This document shows, piece after piece, positions 24,725 to 32,281 of a stretch of 64,000 nt of DNA. The translations under genes were made by a program, and so were the position numbers. Below the pieces are notes generated by a model. It was not told the DNA's origin and did not search any database. It saw only the letters and a program-made list of their open reading frames with translations. Every line of letters begins with the position of its first letter. Position 1 is the first letter of the stretch. The DNA comes from Labilibaculum sp. GTDB lineage: Bacteria; Bacteroidota; Bacteroidia; Bacteroidales; Marinifilaceae. The stretch spans positions 806,001 through 870,000 of the forward strand of contig NZ_OY761461.1 in the NCBI RefSeq assembly GCF_963664555.1, written 5' to 3'.

Positions 24725-25905
24725 TTAAAGTACCGTTTGTTATAGTTGTTTGCGTCTAAAAATACATGTTTTTAGATTTGCAAATGAAAGAAAAATTTGG
24801 GGCATTGAAAAGGATTGCGTTAAGTAAATTTCAATTTTCCTTAACAGTGTCTGAAATCGTTAAGATCATGATCAATACGAAGAGTTTGAATCTGGAAGTT
24901 ACTTTGCGTGTTATGTAATGTAGTGTTGATGTTGACGGCAGAATGCAGACACATTTAAATTATTGGTTTTTTGGCGTTTCCTAAATTCCCCTGCACAATT
25001 GTTTCGGGGAATTCAGGTCAGGCTTTCCGCTATTACTCCCCGCCATATTCTTCCGCTTCGCTTTAGATATGTCTGCGGGGTAACCGCTTCAATCCTTAAC
25101 GCAGGCCTTTGTATTAATAATAGGGTATAACACCCAATTTATCCAATCGGCATAAAACCAAAACCTCTGAATAATTCATAAAACCAATATCAGACCTAAA
25201 CCTCCCTGGCAATTTTCACTACACTTTGTTCCAATTTCCTTATCCATAAGAAAAATAATTTGCTGGCCACACAAATCACTCCCTGCGGTCAATGGCGTTT
25301 TACCTGCTATTTATAGCTGCCAAACAATATTGTCCTAATTGATTTTAACAATTGGGCTTTCCGCCCAAACCCGACATCATTTCTTGTCTTGAAACAAGAA
25401 ACGAAAGCTACCGAACGAAGAGAGATCATGAGTTCCAGAAATTTCATTTACGAATAAAGAAATTATTACATTATTTTGCTACACTCGGCATATTGCAAGC
25501 AAGCTTGACTCTGCCCTCATTTATCGCAAAAGATCAAGGCTGCTTTTAAAAAAACTTCCTTATTTAATTCAAACCTAAGTGCGTACGGGCGATCTTCGAA
25601 CAAGTTCTCAGCTTCCCGGTCTTACTAAAGGTTTGAACTAAAACGAAAGCTCTTTAAAAAAGATGCCAATCAAATACCTAACTTAAATTGTACCCCTTAA
25701 GATTATTACGAGCTGTAAGTTTTTATAAAAGAAGTAATTAATACTTATTCTCAAAAAACGTTTAGGACGCAATTGATTATAAACATATGAAACGTTCATG
25801 CCAAAGTGATTTTAACACACAGGGAGATGATTATCTAAGCATGGTAAGTTCTCCCGAAACAAGTTCGGGACAGGCTATATGACAAAAACTTAAAATTATA
25901 AACAT
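24725..25905. other. Long intergenic region with a repeat-like element
   Basis: I see no convincing gene in about 1.2 kb. The segment 24975-25105 is highly structured and resembles a dispersed repeat. A 16-nt direct repeat, ATTATAAACATATGAA, occurs at 25776-25791 and again at 25895-25910 at the start of the next gene. The reading frame at 25352-25549 has no recognisable product and is probably chance. Confidence 0.55.
24975..25105. repeat. Structured repeat-like element
   Basis: It contains a 12-bp stem, CCTAAATTCCCC (24980-24991) with GGGGAATTCAGG (25006-25017). A second fold is delimited by CCCCGCC near 25038 and GCGGGG near 25075. On the minus strand it reads GATTGAAGCGGTTA followed later by GCGGAAAGC, a combination I remember from short dispersed elements in Bacteroidota genomes. 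That recollection is not checked. Confidence 0.4.
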
Positions 25906-26100
25906 ATGAAAGATATACAATCACCCTGCATTAGCATTTGCCGGCAAGACAGCAACGGCGTATGCTTTGGATGCAGAAGAACAACTGAAGAAATTGGAAA
26001 CTGGTCGCTTTACACCAACCCCGAAAAAGAAGCTGTAATTAAAAAAGCTGCCGACCGACGAAATGCACCCGACACAGCTACAGGAACTTTTTTCAGATAA
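25906..26100 (+). CDS. DUF1289 family small cysteine-rich protein
   Basis: The 64-residue protein matches the DUF1289 pattern: SPCISICRQDSNGVCFGCRRT with four cysteines suited to metal binding, then EIGNWSLYTNPEKEAVIKKAADRR. The family consists of short cytosolic proteins, possibly Fe-S or zinc binding, of unknown function. The upstream ATTATAAACATATGAA is duplicated 119 bp earlier before a 31-codon frame. The gene is followed by a 15-unit short-period repeat array that lies before its terminator, so the array should form a long 3' untranslated region. Confidence 0.85.
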   Translation: MKDIQSPCISICRQDSNGVCFGCRRTTEEIGNWSLYTNPEKEAVIKKAADRRNAPDTATGTFFR

Positions 26101-26141
26101 AAACATTGAACTCCAAACCGGTAAATCGGCTGAAAGCCACG

Positions 26142-26455
26142 CGTAGGGCGACCTCTTACCTGTAAGGAGCCTGTTTTTCCTGTAAGGAATACCAAAATAG
26201 CTGTAAGGCGGGCATTTTACCTGTAAGGAATACCAAAATAACTGTAAGGCGTATATTTTACCTGTAAGGTGTAACAAAACACATGTAAGGTGCATTATTT
26301 AGCTGTAAGCTTATGTTTTTCATGTGTAAGGGGTTCAATTCCACTGTAAGCAATATCCATTTAGCTGTAAGAACATGTTTTTTATGTGTAAGGGGATTAA
26401 TTTGGGCGTAAGCAATATCCATTTACCTGTAAGCAATATTCTTAATGCCGTAAGG
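26142..26455 (+). repeat. TGTAAG array, 20-21 bp period, 15 units
   Basis: The core TGTAAG (CGTAAG in two units) starts at 26161, 26181, 26202, 26222, 26243, 26263, 26284, 26304, 26325, 26345, 26366, 26387, 26407, 26428 and 26449. Every spacing is 20 or 21. A degenerate unit may precede it at 26142. Outside the core the units are variable but often read GGAATACCAAAATA or GCAATATCCATTTA, usually preceded by CC or GC. The period is not a multiple of three, so this is not coding, and it lacks CRISPR-type constant repeats. Confidence 0.9.
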
Positions 26456-26514
26456 AATATGAATTCAAGCAATTTGAATCGATTTTATTTACTTACCACA
26501 TACAACTAAATAAC

Positions 26515-26553
26515 AGAACCATTCCGGGCTTAGGCTCGGGATGGTTCTTTTTT
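26515..26553 (+). terminator. Terminator downstream of the TGTAAG array
   Basis: A long near-perfect stem, AGAACCATTCCGGGC / GCTCGGGATGGTTCT, has a 4-nt loop and a run of seven T. It is the first terminator after the DUF1289 gene. Confidence 0.85.
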
Positions 26554-26618
26554 TACAAACACCCCATAAAAGCAGTAAAAGACTCTGGATTTAACAAAAT
26601 TTGATCTTTTAAGAAAAG

Positions 26619-26715
26619 CACGTGTGGTTTCGATGCAAACCACACGTGGTTTCATCCAAAAGCACGTGTGGTTTTGAGTAATACCACACGTGGTTTTAAG
26701 CAAAACCACAGCAGG
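26619..26715. repeat. CACGTGTGG/CACACGTGG array, exact 22-bp period
   Basis: Five units start at 26619, 26641, 26663, 26685 and 26707, each exactly 22 bp apart. The core alternates between CACGTGTGGTTT and CACACGTGGTTT, and the fifth unit is degenerate (CACAGCAGG). The linker is A-rich. The CACGTG palindrome is contained in every intact unit. Confidence 0.88.
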
Positions 26716-26761
26716 CTTTTATAAAAACAAGTATTGTCTGGAATTGCAGCAAAGAGTTTAA

Positions 26762-26796
26762 AGGGCATCCCATAAAGGATGCCCTCTCTTTATGGG
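26762..26796. promoter_or_regulatory. Overlapping alternative hairpins
   Basis: AGGGCATCC (26762-26770) can pair with GGATGCCCT (26777-26785). Alternatively CCCATAAAG (26769-26777) can pair with CTTTATGGG (26788-26796). The two stems share bases and exclude each other. No gene follows closely enough to assign a role. Confidence 0.4.
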
Positions 26797-27063
26797 ATTG
26801 ATTCAATTAAAAAAACCAAAGCTTTTGCAGGCAATTATTCGGTAGGCTGCAAGTTGGCAGGTTTGACAGCTTGAATCTTTGTTTCGATTTACTACTTTAG
26901 TAAGGTTTTTACAGATGATATTTTATATTACTATCATAATATGTGTACATTACTGCCCGATATGGGTCGCTAAATACACTTTTTCTTAAAATATAAACGA
27001 AATAAAGCCCATTGCTTTATTTAGGAGTTATAGCCAAGCAAAAGAAAAGAATCATATTAACCT
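26797..27063. other. Region left of the first cassette
   Basis: No gene or complete attC-like partner arm is evident. It ends with a small hairpin, AAATAAAGC / GCTTTATTT, near 27000-27022 and the core GTTATAG at 27027-27033, which marks the left edge of the first cassette. No integrase gene is present here. Confidence 0.45.
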
Positions 27064-27564
27064 ATGAGAAGAAAACTTACCGAACAAGACATAAAGAACA
27101 TTAAATATCAATGTAGAATGGGATATATACTTCCATTTTTCTTTTTTACACTTGGGTCAATCTTTATAACTGCATTGGTTGACTTCATTGTTAGTTTCGA
27201 ACGGGAAATTGAAGGAAGTATTCATATATACCTGACAATAGGAATACTTTTTATTATTTCTGTTCTAATGAATTACCTTATGAATGGAAAATATAAAGCA
27301 GACTTAAGGAATAAAGAAAAAATACTGGAGCGAAAGACAATTCAAAAAAAACTAGCCACAGAAGATGTTGAAGCTGGAAGTGCAAATGTAGGACCGCTTC
27401 CTCATAATAGAAGCATGAATAAATTTATGCGGTATGACTTAATAATTGACAACACGAAATATCGAATTGACAAGGAATTGTTTGACAAGTGCAGTGATGG
27501 AGATGATGTTTTTTTTCATATTGCACCAAAAAGTAAGTATAGAATAAAAATTGATTTAAAATAA
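27064..27564 (+). CDS. Cassette 1: two-TM protein of unknown function
   Basis: The 166-residue product has two membrane segments (MGYILPFFFFTLGSIFITALVDFIV and IYLTIGILFIISVLMNYLMN), a charged linker, and a C-terminal cytosolic domain with beta character (YDLIIDNTKYRIDKELFDKCSDGDDVFFHIAPKSKYRI). I recognise no family. It is the only gene of the first cassette: the start lies 37 bp after the cassette core at 27027 and the stop 7 bp before the next attC-like core. Confidence 0.65.
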   Translation: MRRKLTEQDIKNIKYQCRMGYILPFFFFTLGSIFITALVDFIVSFEREIEGSIHIYLTIGILFIISVLMNYLMNGKYKADLRNKEKILERKTIQKKLATEDVEAGSANVGPLPHNRSMNKFMRYDLIIDNTKYRIDKELFDKCSDGDDVFFHIAPKSKYRIKIDLK

Positions 27565-27570
27565 TGCCAG

Positions 27571-27704
27571 CCTATAACACATGGTATAAGGCATGGCTAC
27601 TCTCGGCACGATTCGACAAGTCGAATCTTTTTAGTAGTTTTATTAACGGCCGGACAATCCTGACTTCGTCGGATCGCCACGACCTCATACCAAAATCGTT
27701 ATAG
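27571..27704 (+). repeat. attC-like site 1
   Basis: The outer arms are CCTATAAC (27571-27578) and GTTATAGG (27698-27705). The inner arms are GGTATAAGG and CCTCATACC, which pair with one mismatched or extra base, as in the R and L boxes of attC. The core-to-core length is 133 nt. The central part is variable and contains its own hairpin (GATTCGAC/GTCGAATC). Confidence 0.78.
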
Positions 27705-27736
27705 GTTATATAAATTTCTGCCCTAACAAGATATAA

Positions 27737-28249
27737 ATGAGCACAAAGACAAGAAAAATATCATCTATAATTATCTTTTTTATTTGCTTTTGTTCAGCGA
27801 TTGCTTTTATCATTATAACTTCAACGACTGGAGTAAAATCATTAGATCAAATTGCTGACATTAGATCAAGTATTACAGACATTCAAGCAATCAGAATAAA
27901 AAATTCAATTTCATATGACTTAAGATTAAATGGATATAAAAACAAATTCAAAATTGCCGCTGATTATAATGAGTTTTTCCTCATCGATTTAATGGCTCAA
28001 AAAACAAACAAATCAGACACTTTGATTTTTGAAATTGATAAAAAGCAAATTGGGCAACTAAATAAATCAAAGACAATACAGATTCTTGGTATTAAAACAG
28101 ACAAGCAAATATTCCTTGATAGTAAAAAAACTTTTGAGACAGATAAATCCACCAGAAGATTTTTAGCACCGACAGGAGGAGTCATTTTAATTTTATTATC
28201 AGTTGGAGTTTATATTTATCGTAGATTCTACCATAAATTTGATTACTAA
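27737..28249 (+). CDS. Cassette 2: membrane-anchored protein of unknown function
   Basis: The 170-residue product has a membrane segment at each end (IIIFFICFCSAIAFIIITS and FLAPTGGVILILLSVGVYIY) around a central extracytoplasmic or cytoplasmic domain of about 110 residues containing short strands (SDTLIFEIDKKQIGQL). I recognise no family. It starts 39 bp after its cassette core and stops 8 bp before AACCTATAAC, which is the exact complement of the cassette's first ten bases. Confidence 0.62.
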   Translation: MSTKTRKISSIIIFFICFCSAIAFIIITSTTGVKSLDQIADIRSSITDIQAIRIKNSISYDLRLNGYKNKFKIAADYNEFFLIDLMAQKTNKSDTLIFEIDKKQIGQLNKSKTIQILGIKTDKQIFLDSKKTFETDKSTRRFLAPTGGVILILLSVGVYIYRRFYHKFDY

Positions 28250-28257
28250 AAAAATAC

Positions 28258-28393
28258 AACCTATAACACTTTGTAAATTGCATTGCGGTTTTCGGGCTGA
28301 CAACATGGTTCTTGCCTCGCAACAACAACAGTTTATCACGAGACAGAGAATCACCCGCAATCCGCAACGACAACTTACAATTTTCCGTTGTAG
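28258..28393 (+). repeat. attC-like site 2
   Basis: The outer arms are CTATAAC (28261-28267) and GTTGTAG (28387-28393). The inner arms are TTGTAAATTGC and a matching right-hand part with TTACAA. The conserved central right-arm motif CCCGCAATCC is shared with sites 3 and 4. The core-to-core length is 133 nt. Confidence 0.78.
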
Positions 28394-28419
28394 CCAATTG
28401 TGAGAAACATCCTGCAAAC

Positions 28420-28887
28420 ATGAAACAAGAACGCGAAAAGATATTATTCCGATTTCACAGTTCACTTTTCGACGAGGAAATGGTTGAGACAATGTGGGCA
28501 TTTGTGATTGATAAAGAAAAAGGATTATATAAATTAGATAATATACCATTTTATGCTCCGTTGATTGCTTCCGATGATTTGATATTTGCGGAATTTGATG
28601 ATTCTGAACAAATGCTGACTTATAGAGATACAAGAGAATATTCTGGTAATTCAGTCATTCAGATTGTTATTATGGATGAAAAAACCGAAGTCAATAAAAT
28701 ACGTGATTCATTTTTAGATAAAGGTTGCCAATCTGAGAAAGTAAATGAAAAATATTTTTCAATGGAGATTCCTTTTGATATAAATTACAAACCGATTAAA
28801 ACAGAATTAGATAAACTTGAGATAGCTGAAACTATTGGATATGCAGAACCTTGTTTATCGGATAAACATAAAAATGATTTGTTATGA
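28420..28887 (+). CDS. Cassette 3, first gene: DUF4265 family protein
   Basis: The 155-residue product resembles DUF4265 proteins, with KILFRFHSSLFDEEMVETMWAFVID, the typical YKLDNIPFYAPLIASDDLIFAEFDD core and a following SGNSVIQIVIMDE strand. The family is cytosolic and uncharacterised, often in scattered or accessory loci. I chose the ATG at 28420, 33 bp after the cassette core; the longer open frame runs back into the attC-like site. Its stop overlaps the start of the next gene (ATGA), so the two are translationally coupled. Confidence 0.75.
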   Translation: MKQEREKILFRFHSSLFDEEMVETMWAFVIDKEKGLYKLDNIPFYAPLIASDDLIFAEFDDSEQMLTYRDTREYSGNSVIQIVIMDEKTEVNKIRDSFLDKGCQSEKVNEKYFSMEIPFDINYKPIKTELDKLEIAETIGYAEPCLSDKHKNDLL

Positions 28888-29339
28888 TTTCAAAAATATT
28901 ATCCATAGTTTTCGGACTGATAATTAATCTTAATATTTATTGCCAGGAGAATATTGATAATTCTAAATGTAATTTGGAAACGATTAAAAATCTTCGGATT
29001 AATAAAGACTCAATAACTGATAAGTTAGTAATGGATTTTTTATTCTCAATGGAAAAATCTTGTCATAATAATGTTGAGTGGTCTGAAGCATCAAACTGGA
29101 CATTGTATTGGTTGGCTGACATCGAAACACAGAGATTTATAAAACTTTTAAAATCAAATCGGGATAAAATTGATACTCAATTGATAATAGATGATTTTAA
29201 ACAACCTGTAAATGACGGAATTGATTTAGCTGGTATTCATAAAAAAATTGCTGATTTAAATGATAATGATGAGATTGTTACAAAGATTCTTGATTCAATA
29301 AAATCAGCTGCAAAAGGATTAGGAATAGATATAAAATAA
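28884..29339 (+). CDS. Cassette 3, second gene: secreted protein of unknown function
   Basis: The 151-residue product has a signal peptide (MISKILSIVFGLIINLNIYCQ) and a helical mature domain (ATG at 28884, overlapping the upstream stop by 4 nt). It contains a SNWTLYWLADIETQRFIKLL segment and a C-terminal GIHKKIADLNDNDEIVTKIL helix. I recognise no family. It ends 8 bp before TGGCTACAAC, the exact complement of the cassette start. A cassette with two coupled genes is less common than a single-gene cassette. Confidence 0.62.
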   Translation: MISKILSIVFGLIINLNIYCQENIDNSKCNLETIKNLRINKDSITDKLVMDFLFSMEKSCHNNVEWSEASNWTLYWLADIETQRFIKLLKSNRDKIDTQLIIDDFKQPVNDGIDLAGIHKKIADLNDNDEIVTKILDSIKSAAKGLGIDIK

Positions 29340-29465
29340 ATAACAACTGGCTACAACACGCGGTATAAAACATTGGGGTTTAAGTGGTTGTGCAGGGTTT
29401 CTGCTACGCATTAAGTACAGTGTAACTGGACAGGAAAGTAGCCCGCAATCCCCAACGATTTCATA

Positions 29466-31365
29466 GTGTGCCAAGAAGCTGCACATCGGCATAAAACAGT
29501 GCAGCATGCTTTATTTGAGATGGTGGATAGCAGTTGTAAGCTAGACCCACCGGTGTCGTTTTACAGGAAAGGGCATCAAACCACCTAAAGGTGCTGTGGT
29601 AAAGAGCCATGGTATTGAGCGTTTAGGAGAATCTATACCGAGAGTATAGCAGGTATTAATAGAAGAGATGAACGAAAGTGAACCACTGATGAGGTATCGA
29701 GAAGTGGATAAATTCTGTCAAAAGTCGCAAAGTATGTTATGCGATGATAAGTGCAACGGAAACCTGTTTATTGGTTGCACGGCAGGCGGTGTTCAGGTGG
29801 CATGACTTCTATTTAGGCTCATATAAGGAACTTGGGAACCTGTGTTGTAATGTGAAGTGAAAGGCGCAATAAGTACAACTTAGAGGCCGAATAGCAATGT
29901 ACAACAACAGGGACGGATCTATCCGTAGTAGTGTTGATGTTTCTGTAATGGAAATGGAGCAAAGGGATAGAGTCGTATGGTTTTAGAACAGAAATCAACT
30001 CGATAAGAGGATGAATCTATGGAATGAAACGAAATCGGTACCAATAAGTCGTACCATGATATGGAATGCTTACAAACAAGTGAAATCCAATAAAGGAAGT
30101 GCTGGAGTTGATGAGATTGGTTGGGATGAATTTGAATCCAACCGATCACAACAACTCTACAAACTCTGGAATCGTATGGCATCGGGGAGTTATCTTCCAC
30201 CGCCAGTAAAAGAGGTTGAAATTCCGAAAAAGGATGGAAAAATGCGTAAGCTAGGAATTCCTACTATTGTCGATCGCATCGGTCAACAAGTGGTCAAGAA
30301 TTATCTAGAACCAAGATTTGAATTAATTTTCAGCAACAACAGTTATGGCTATCGACCTAGTCGAAATGCGCATCAAGCATTAGAGGAGGTTCAGCGTAAT
30401 TGTTGGAAAAACGACTGGGTAATTGATTTAGACATCAAAGGGTTTTTCGATAATATTGATCATGCAAAACTGATGCTGGCGGTACGAAAGCATGTAGCCG
30501 AGAATTGGGCGTGTGTGTACATCGAAAGATGGTTGCATATGCCAATTCAACGAAGAAATGGGGAATTGATACAAAAACAAGGAAAAGGCACACCGCAAGG
30601 TGGCGTTATCAAGTCCATTGTTGGCGAATCTGTTTCTACATTATGCTTTCGATAAATGGTTAGAGAATCTAAATTCCAATGTGAAATTTGAGCGTTATGC
30701 TGATGATGCCATAATTCACTGTAGAACCAAAAGGCAAGCAGATTGGCTGCTGAACAAATTGCACGAAAGAATGGCTGAATGTCATCTTGAATTGCATCCC
30801 GAAAAGACCAAGCTGGTTTATTGCAGAGATTACCGCAGGCAAGAGAAACATAAGAATGTCAAGTTCGATTTCTTAGGTTATAGCTTTCAGCCACGCAGTA
30901 GTAAATCGCAGAAAACAGGAAATCTTTTTCAAGGTTACGGTTGTGCAATCAGCATTTCTTCACGTAAGAAGATCGCTGAAAAGTTAGCCATTTCGCTAGA
31001 AGAAAGTAAAACGTGTAGAAGTATTGTGGGAATAGCACAACGGCTTAATCCTCAAATAAGAGGCTGGCTTAATTATTACGGCAAATTCCGCATGTGGGAA
31101 ATGCATCATGTTTTCCGCTTACTACACTCTCGCTTGGTTCGATGGGCACGACGAAAGTACAAACGTTACAAGAATAGTATTTGTCGCGCTTATGCGTGGC
31201 TTAAGAGAATAAAGAAACAGTTTCCATATTTGTTTTATCACTGGAAATTGAATTTTTCTATTTAACTTGTAACTCGATTTATATACGACAAGAGCCGTGT
31301 GATGGGAGACTATCAAGCACGGTTCTGTGAGAGGCTTAGGGTGAGACTCCCTTTGCCTACTCGAC
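29466..31365 (+). mobile_element. Group II intron 1, inserted in attC-like site 3
   Basis: The intron begins GTGTGCC at 29466 and ends CTACTCGAC at 31365 (AY end), 1900 nt in total. Domain V is 34 nt at 31292-31325, from GAGCCG to CGGTTC. Domain VI follows. The reverse transcriptase frame lies in domain IV. The boundaries are confirmed by comparing the flanks with the uninterrupted site 2. The segment 29466-30010 is the structured 5' part of the ribozyme and contains no gene. Confidence 0.88.
30011..31265 (+). pseudogene. ltrA: Group II intron reverse transcriptase/maturase, frameshifted
   Basis: Two frames together encode one RT of about 417 residues. The first ends its homology at KGTPQGGVI (codon ending 30610). 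The second continues with SPLLANLFLHYAFDKWL from 30612. One extra A at 30611/30612 breaks the gene in the middle of the normal PQGGVISPLLANL motif. The active site YADDAIIH and a C-terminal maturase region (GWLNYYGKFR, RLVRWARRKYKR) are intact. It is either a real inactivating mutation or a sequencing error. No slippery sequence is apparent. Confidence 0.88.
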
Positions 31366-31405
31366 CAATTTTCCGTTGTGTGCAACCGCAAAAGAGAGAT
31401 TCTGC

Positions 31406-32173
31406 ATGATTAAAACAATTAGATTAATATTAATATTTGGATTCTTTTGTATGAAAGTTTCTGCACAAGATTCCAAGAAATATCACAAAGAGGAATTTAA
31501 TGTAATAAATGATTTATTCATTCAACTCATCGATACTGGATACTATTATAATGATTGGCTAATTCCGCTCATGCCAGAGCAGTATTTGGCTGAGATTGCG
31601 CTGAAACCTGAAGAAAACAGAGATAATCTTGATTGGGGTGATAAAGAGTATTATCCGTTTGAGTATTCAAAAAAGTTAATTGAGACTAAAGGTGATTATG
31701 ATAAATTGCAAAAGTTCTATGCTGATTTCAGAGAATTTCAAGATAGTTTAAAAAGTCAATATGATTCACGGAGACTTTTAATATTTGTAACAGATTCACT
31801 TTACCAAATATCTAACAAGGAATCAGAGGACTTGAAAGAGGTTTCACGGATTGACTCAACTTTGTTAAATTCATTACAACTTGATAAGTATGTAACTCGA
31901 TATATTGATTTTAATAAAATAGAGAACCACAGCAGATTTGAGATAACAAACGATAAATATCCTGACCAAAAAACAAGAATACAAACAAACGACATTAAAG
32001 AAATTGGATTGATTACTTGTAGTCGTGTGATTTTCAATACAGACTTAACAAAAGGATTCTTTTTCTACACATTCTTTAAAAATGGATTAAATGCTTATGG
32101 ACTAATCCTAATTGTTGAGAAAGTAGACGGATTATGGAGAATTAAACATGAAATTGGATTATGGGTATCTTGA
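31406..32173 (+). CDS. Cassette 4: secreted protein of unknown function
   Basis: The 255-residue product has a signal peptide (MIKTIRLILIFGFFCMKVSAQ) and a mature domain with tyrosine-rich and charged helical segments (HKEEFNVINDLFIQLIDTGYYYNDW), ending in beta strands (FFFYTFFKNGLNAYGLILIVEKVDGLWRI) of the kind found in small extracytoplasmic domains. I recognise no family. The ATG at 31406 is 31 bp after the cassette core. The stop is 19 bp before GCACACA, part of the arm complementary to the cassette start GTTGTGTGC. Confidence 0.65.
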   Translation: MIKTIRLILIFGFFCMKVSAQDSKKYHKEEFNVINDLFIQLIDTGYYYNDWLIPLMPEQYLAEIALKPEENRDNLDWGDKEYYPFEYSKKLIETKGDYDKLQKFYADFREFQDSLKSQYDSRRLLIFVTDSLYQISNKESEDLKEVSRIDSTLLNSLQLDKYVTRYIDFNKIENHSRFEITNDKYPDQKTRIQTNDIKEIGLITCSRVIFNTDLTKGFFFYTFFKNGLNAYGLILIVEKVDGLWRIKHEIGLWVS

Positions 32174-32281
32174 CACTAATGGATAAACGGCAGCACACAA
32201 TTGAGTAGATGGTCCCGACTAAAATAGTCGGGATGCACCTCTCACACCACCGTACGTACGGGTCTCGTATACGGCGGTTCG

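Larger units (their letters stand above)
29348..31383 (+). repeat. attC-like site 3, split by a group II intron
   Basis: The left part lies at 29348-29465 (TGGCTACAAC and CATTGGGGTTT to CCCGCAATCCCC). The right part lies at 31366-31383 (CAATTTTCC then GTTGTGTGC). Joining the parts gives a site of 131 nt core to core. Across the junction it recreates the 16-nt TACAATTTTCCGTTGT found intact in site 2. That places the intron ends precisely. Confidence 0.78.

Noticed and set aside
25352..25549. A 65-residue open frame in the gene-poor region
   Set aside because: There is no signal, domain or start context, and it lies in a low-conservation-looking stretch full of repeats. Chance is likely.
26142..26455. 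TGTAAG array as a CRISPR array
   Set aside because: The conserved core is only 6 nt and the total unit is 20-21 bp. There is no constant 28-37 nt repeat with unique spacers and no cas gene in the window.
30600..30660. Programmed frameshifting in the intron 1 reverse transcriptase
   Set aside because: There is no slippery heptamer or downstream pseudoknot. A one-base insertion explains the break better.
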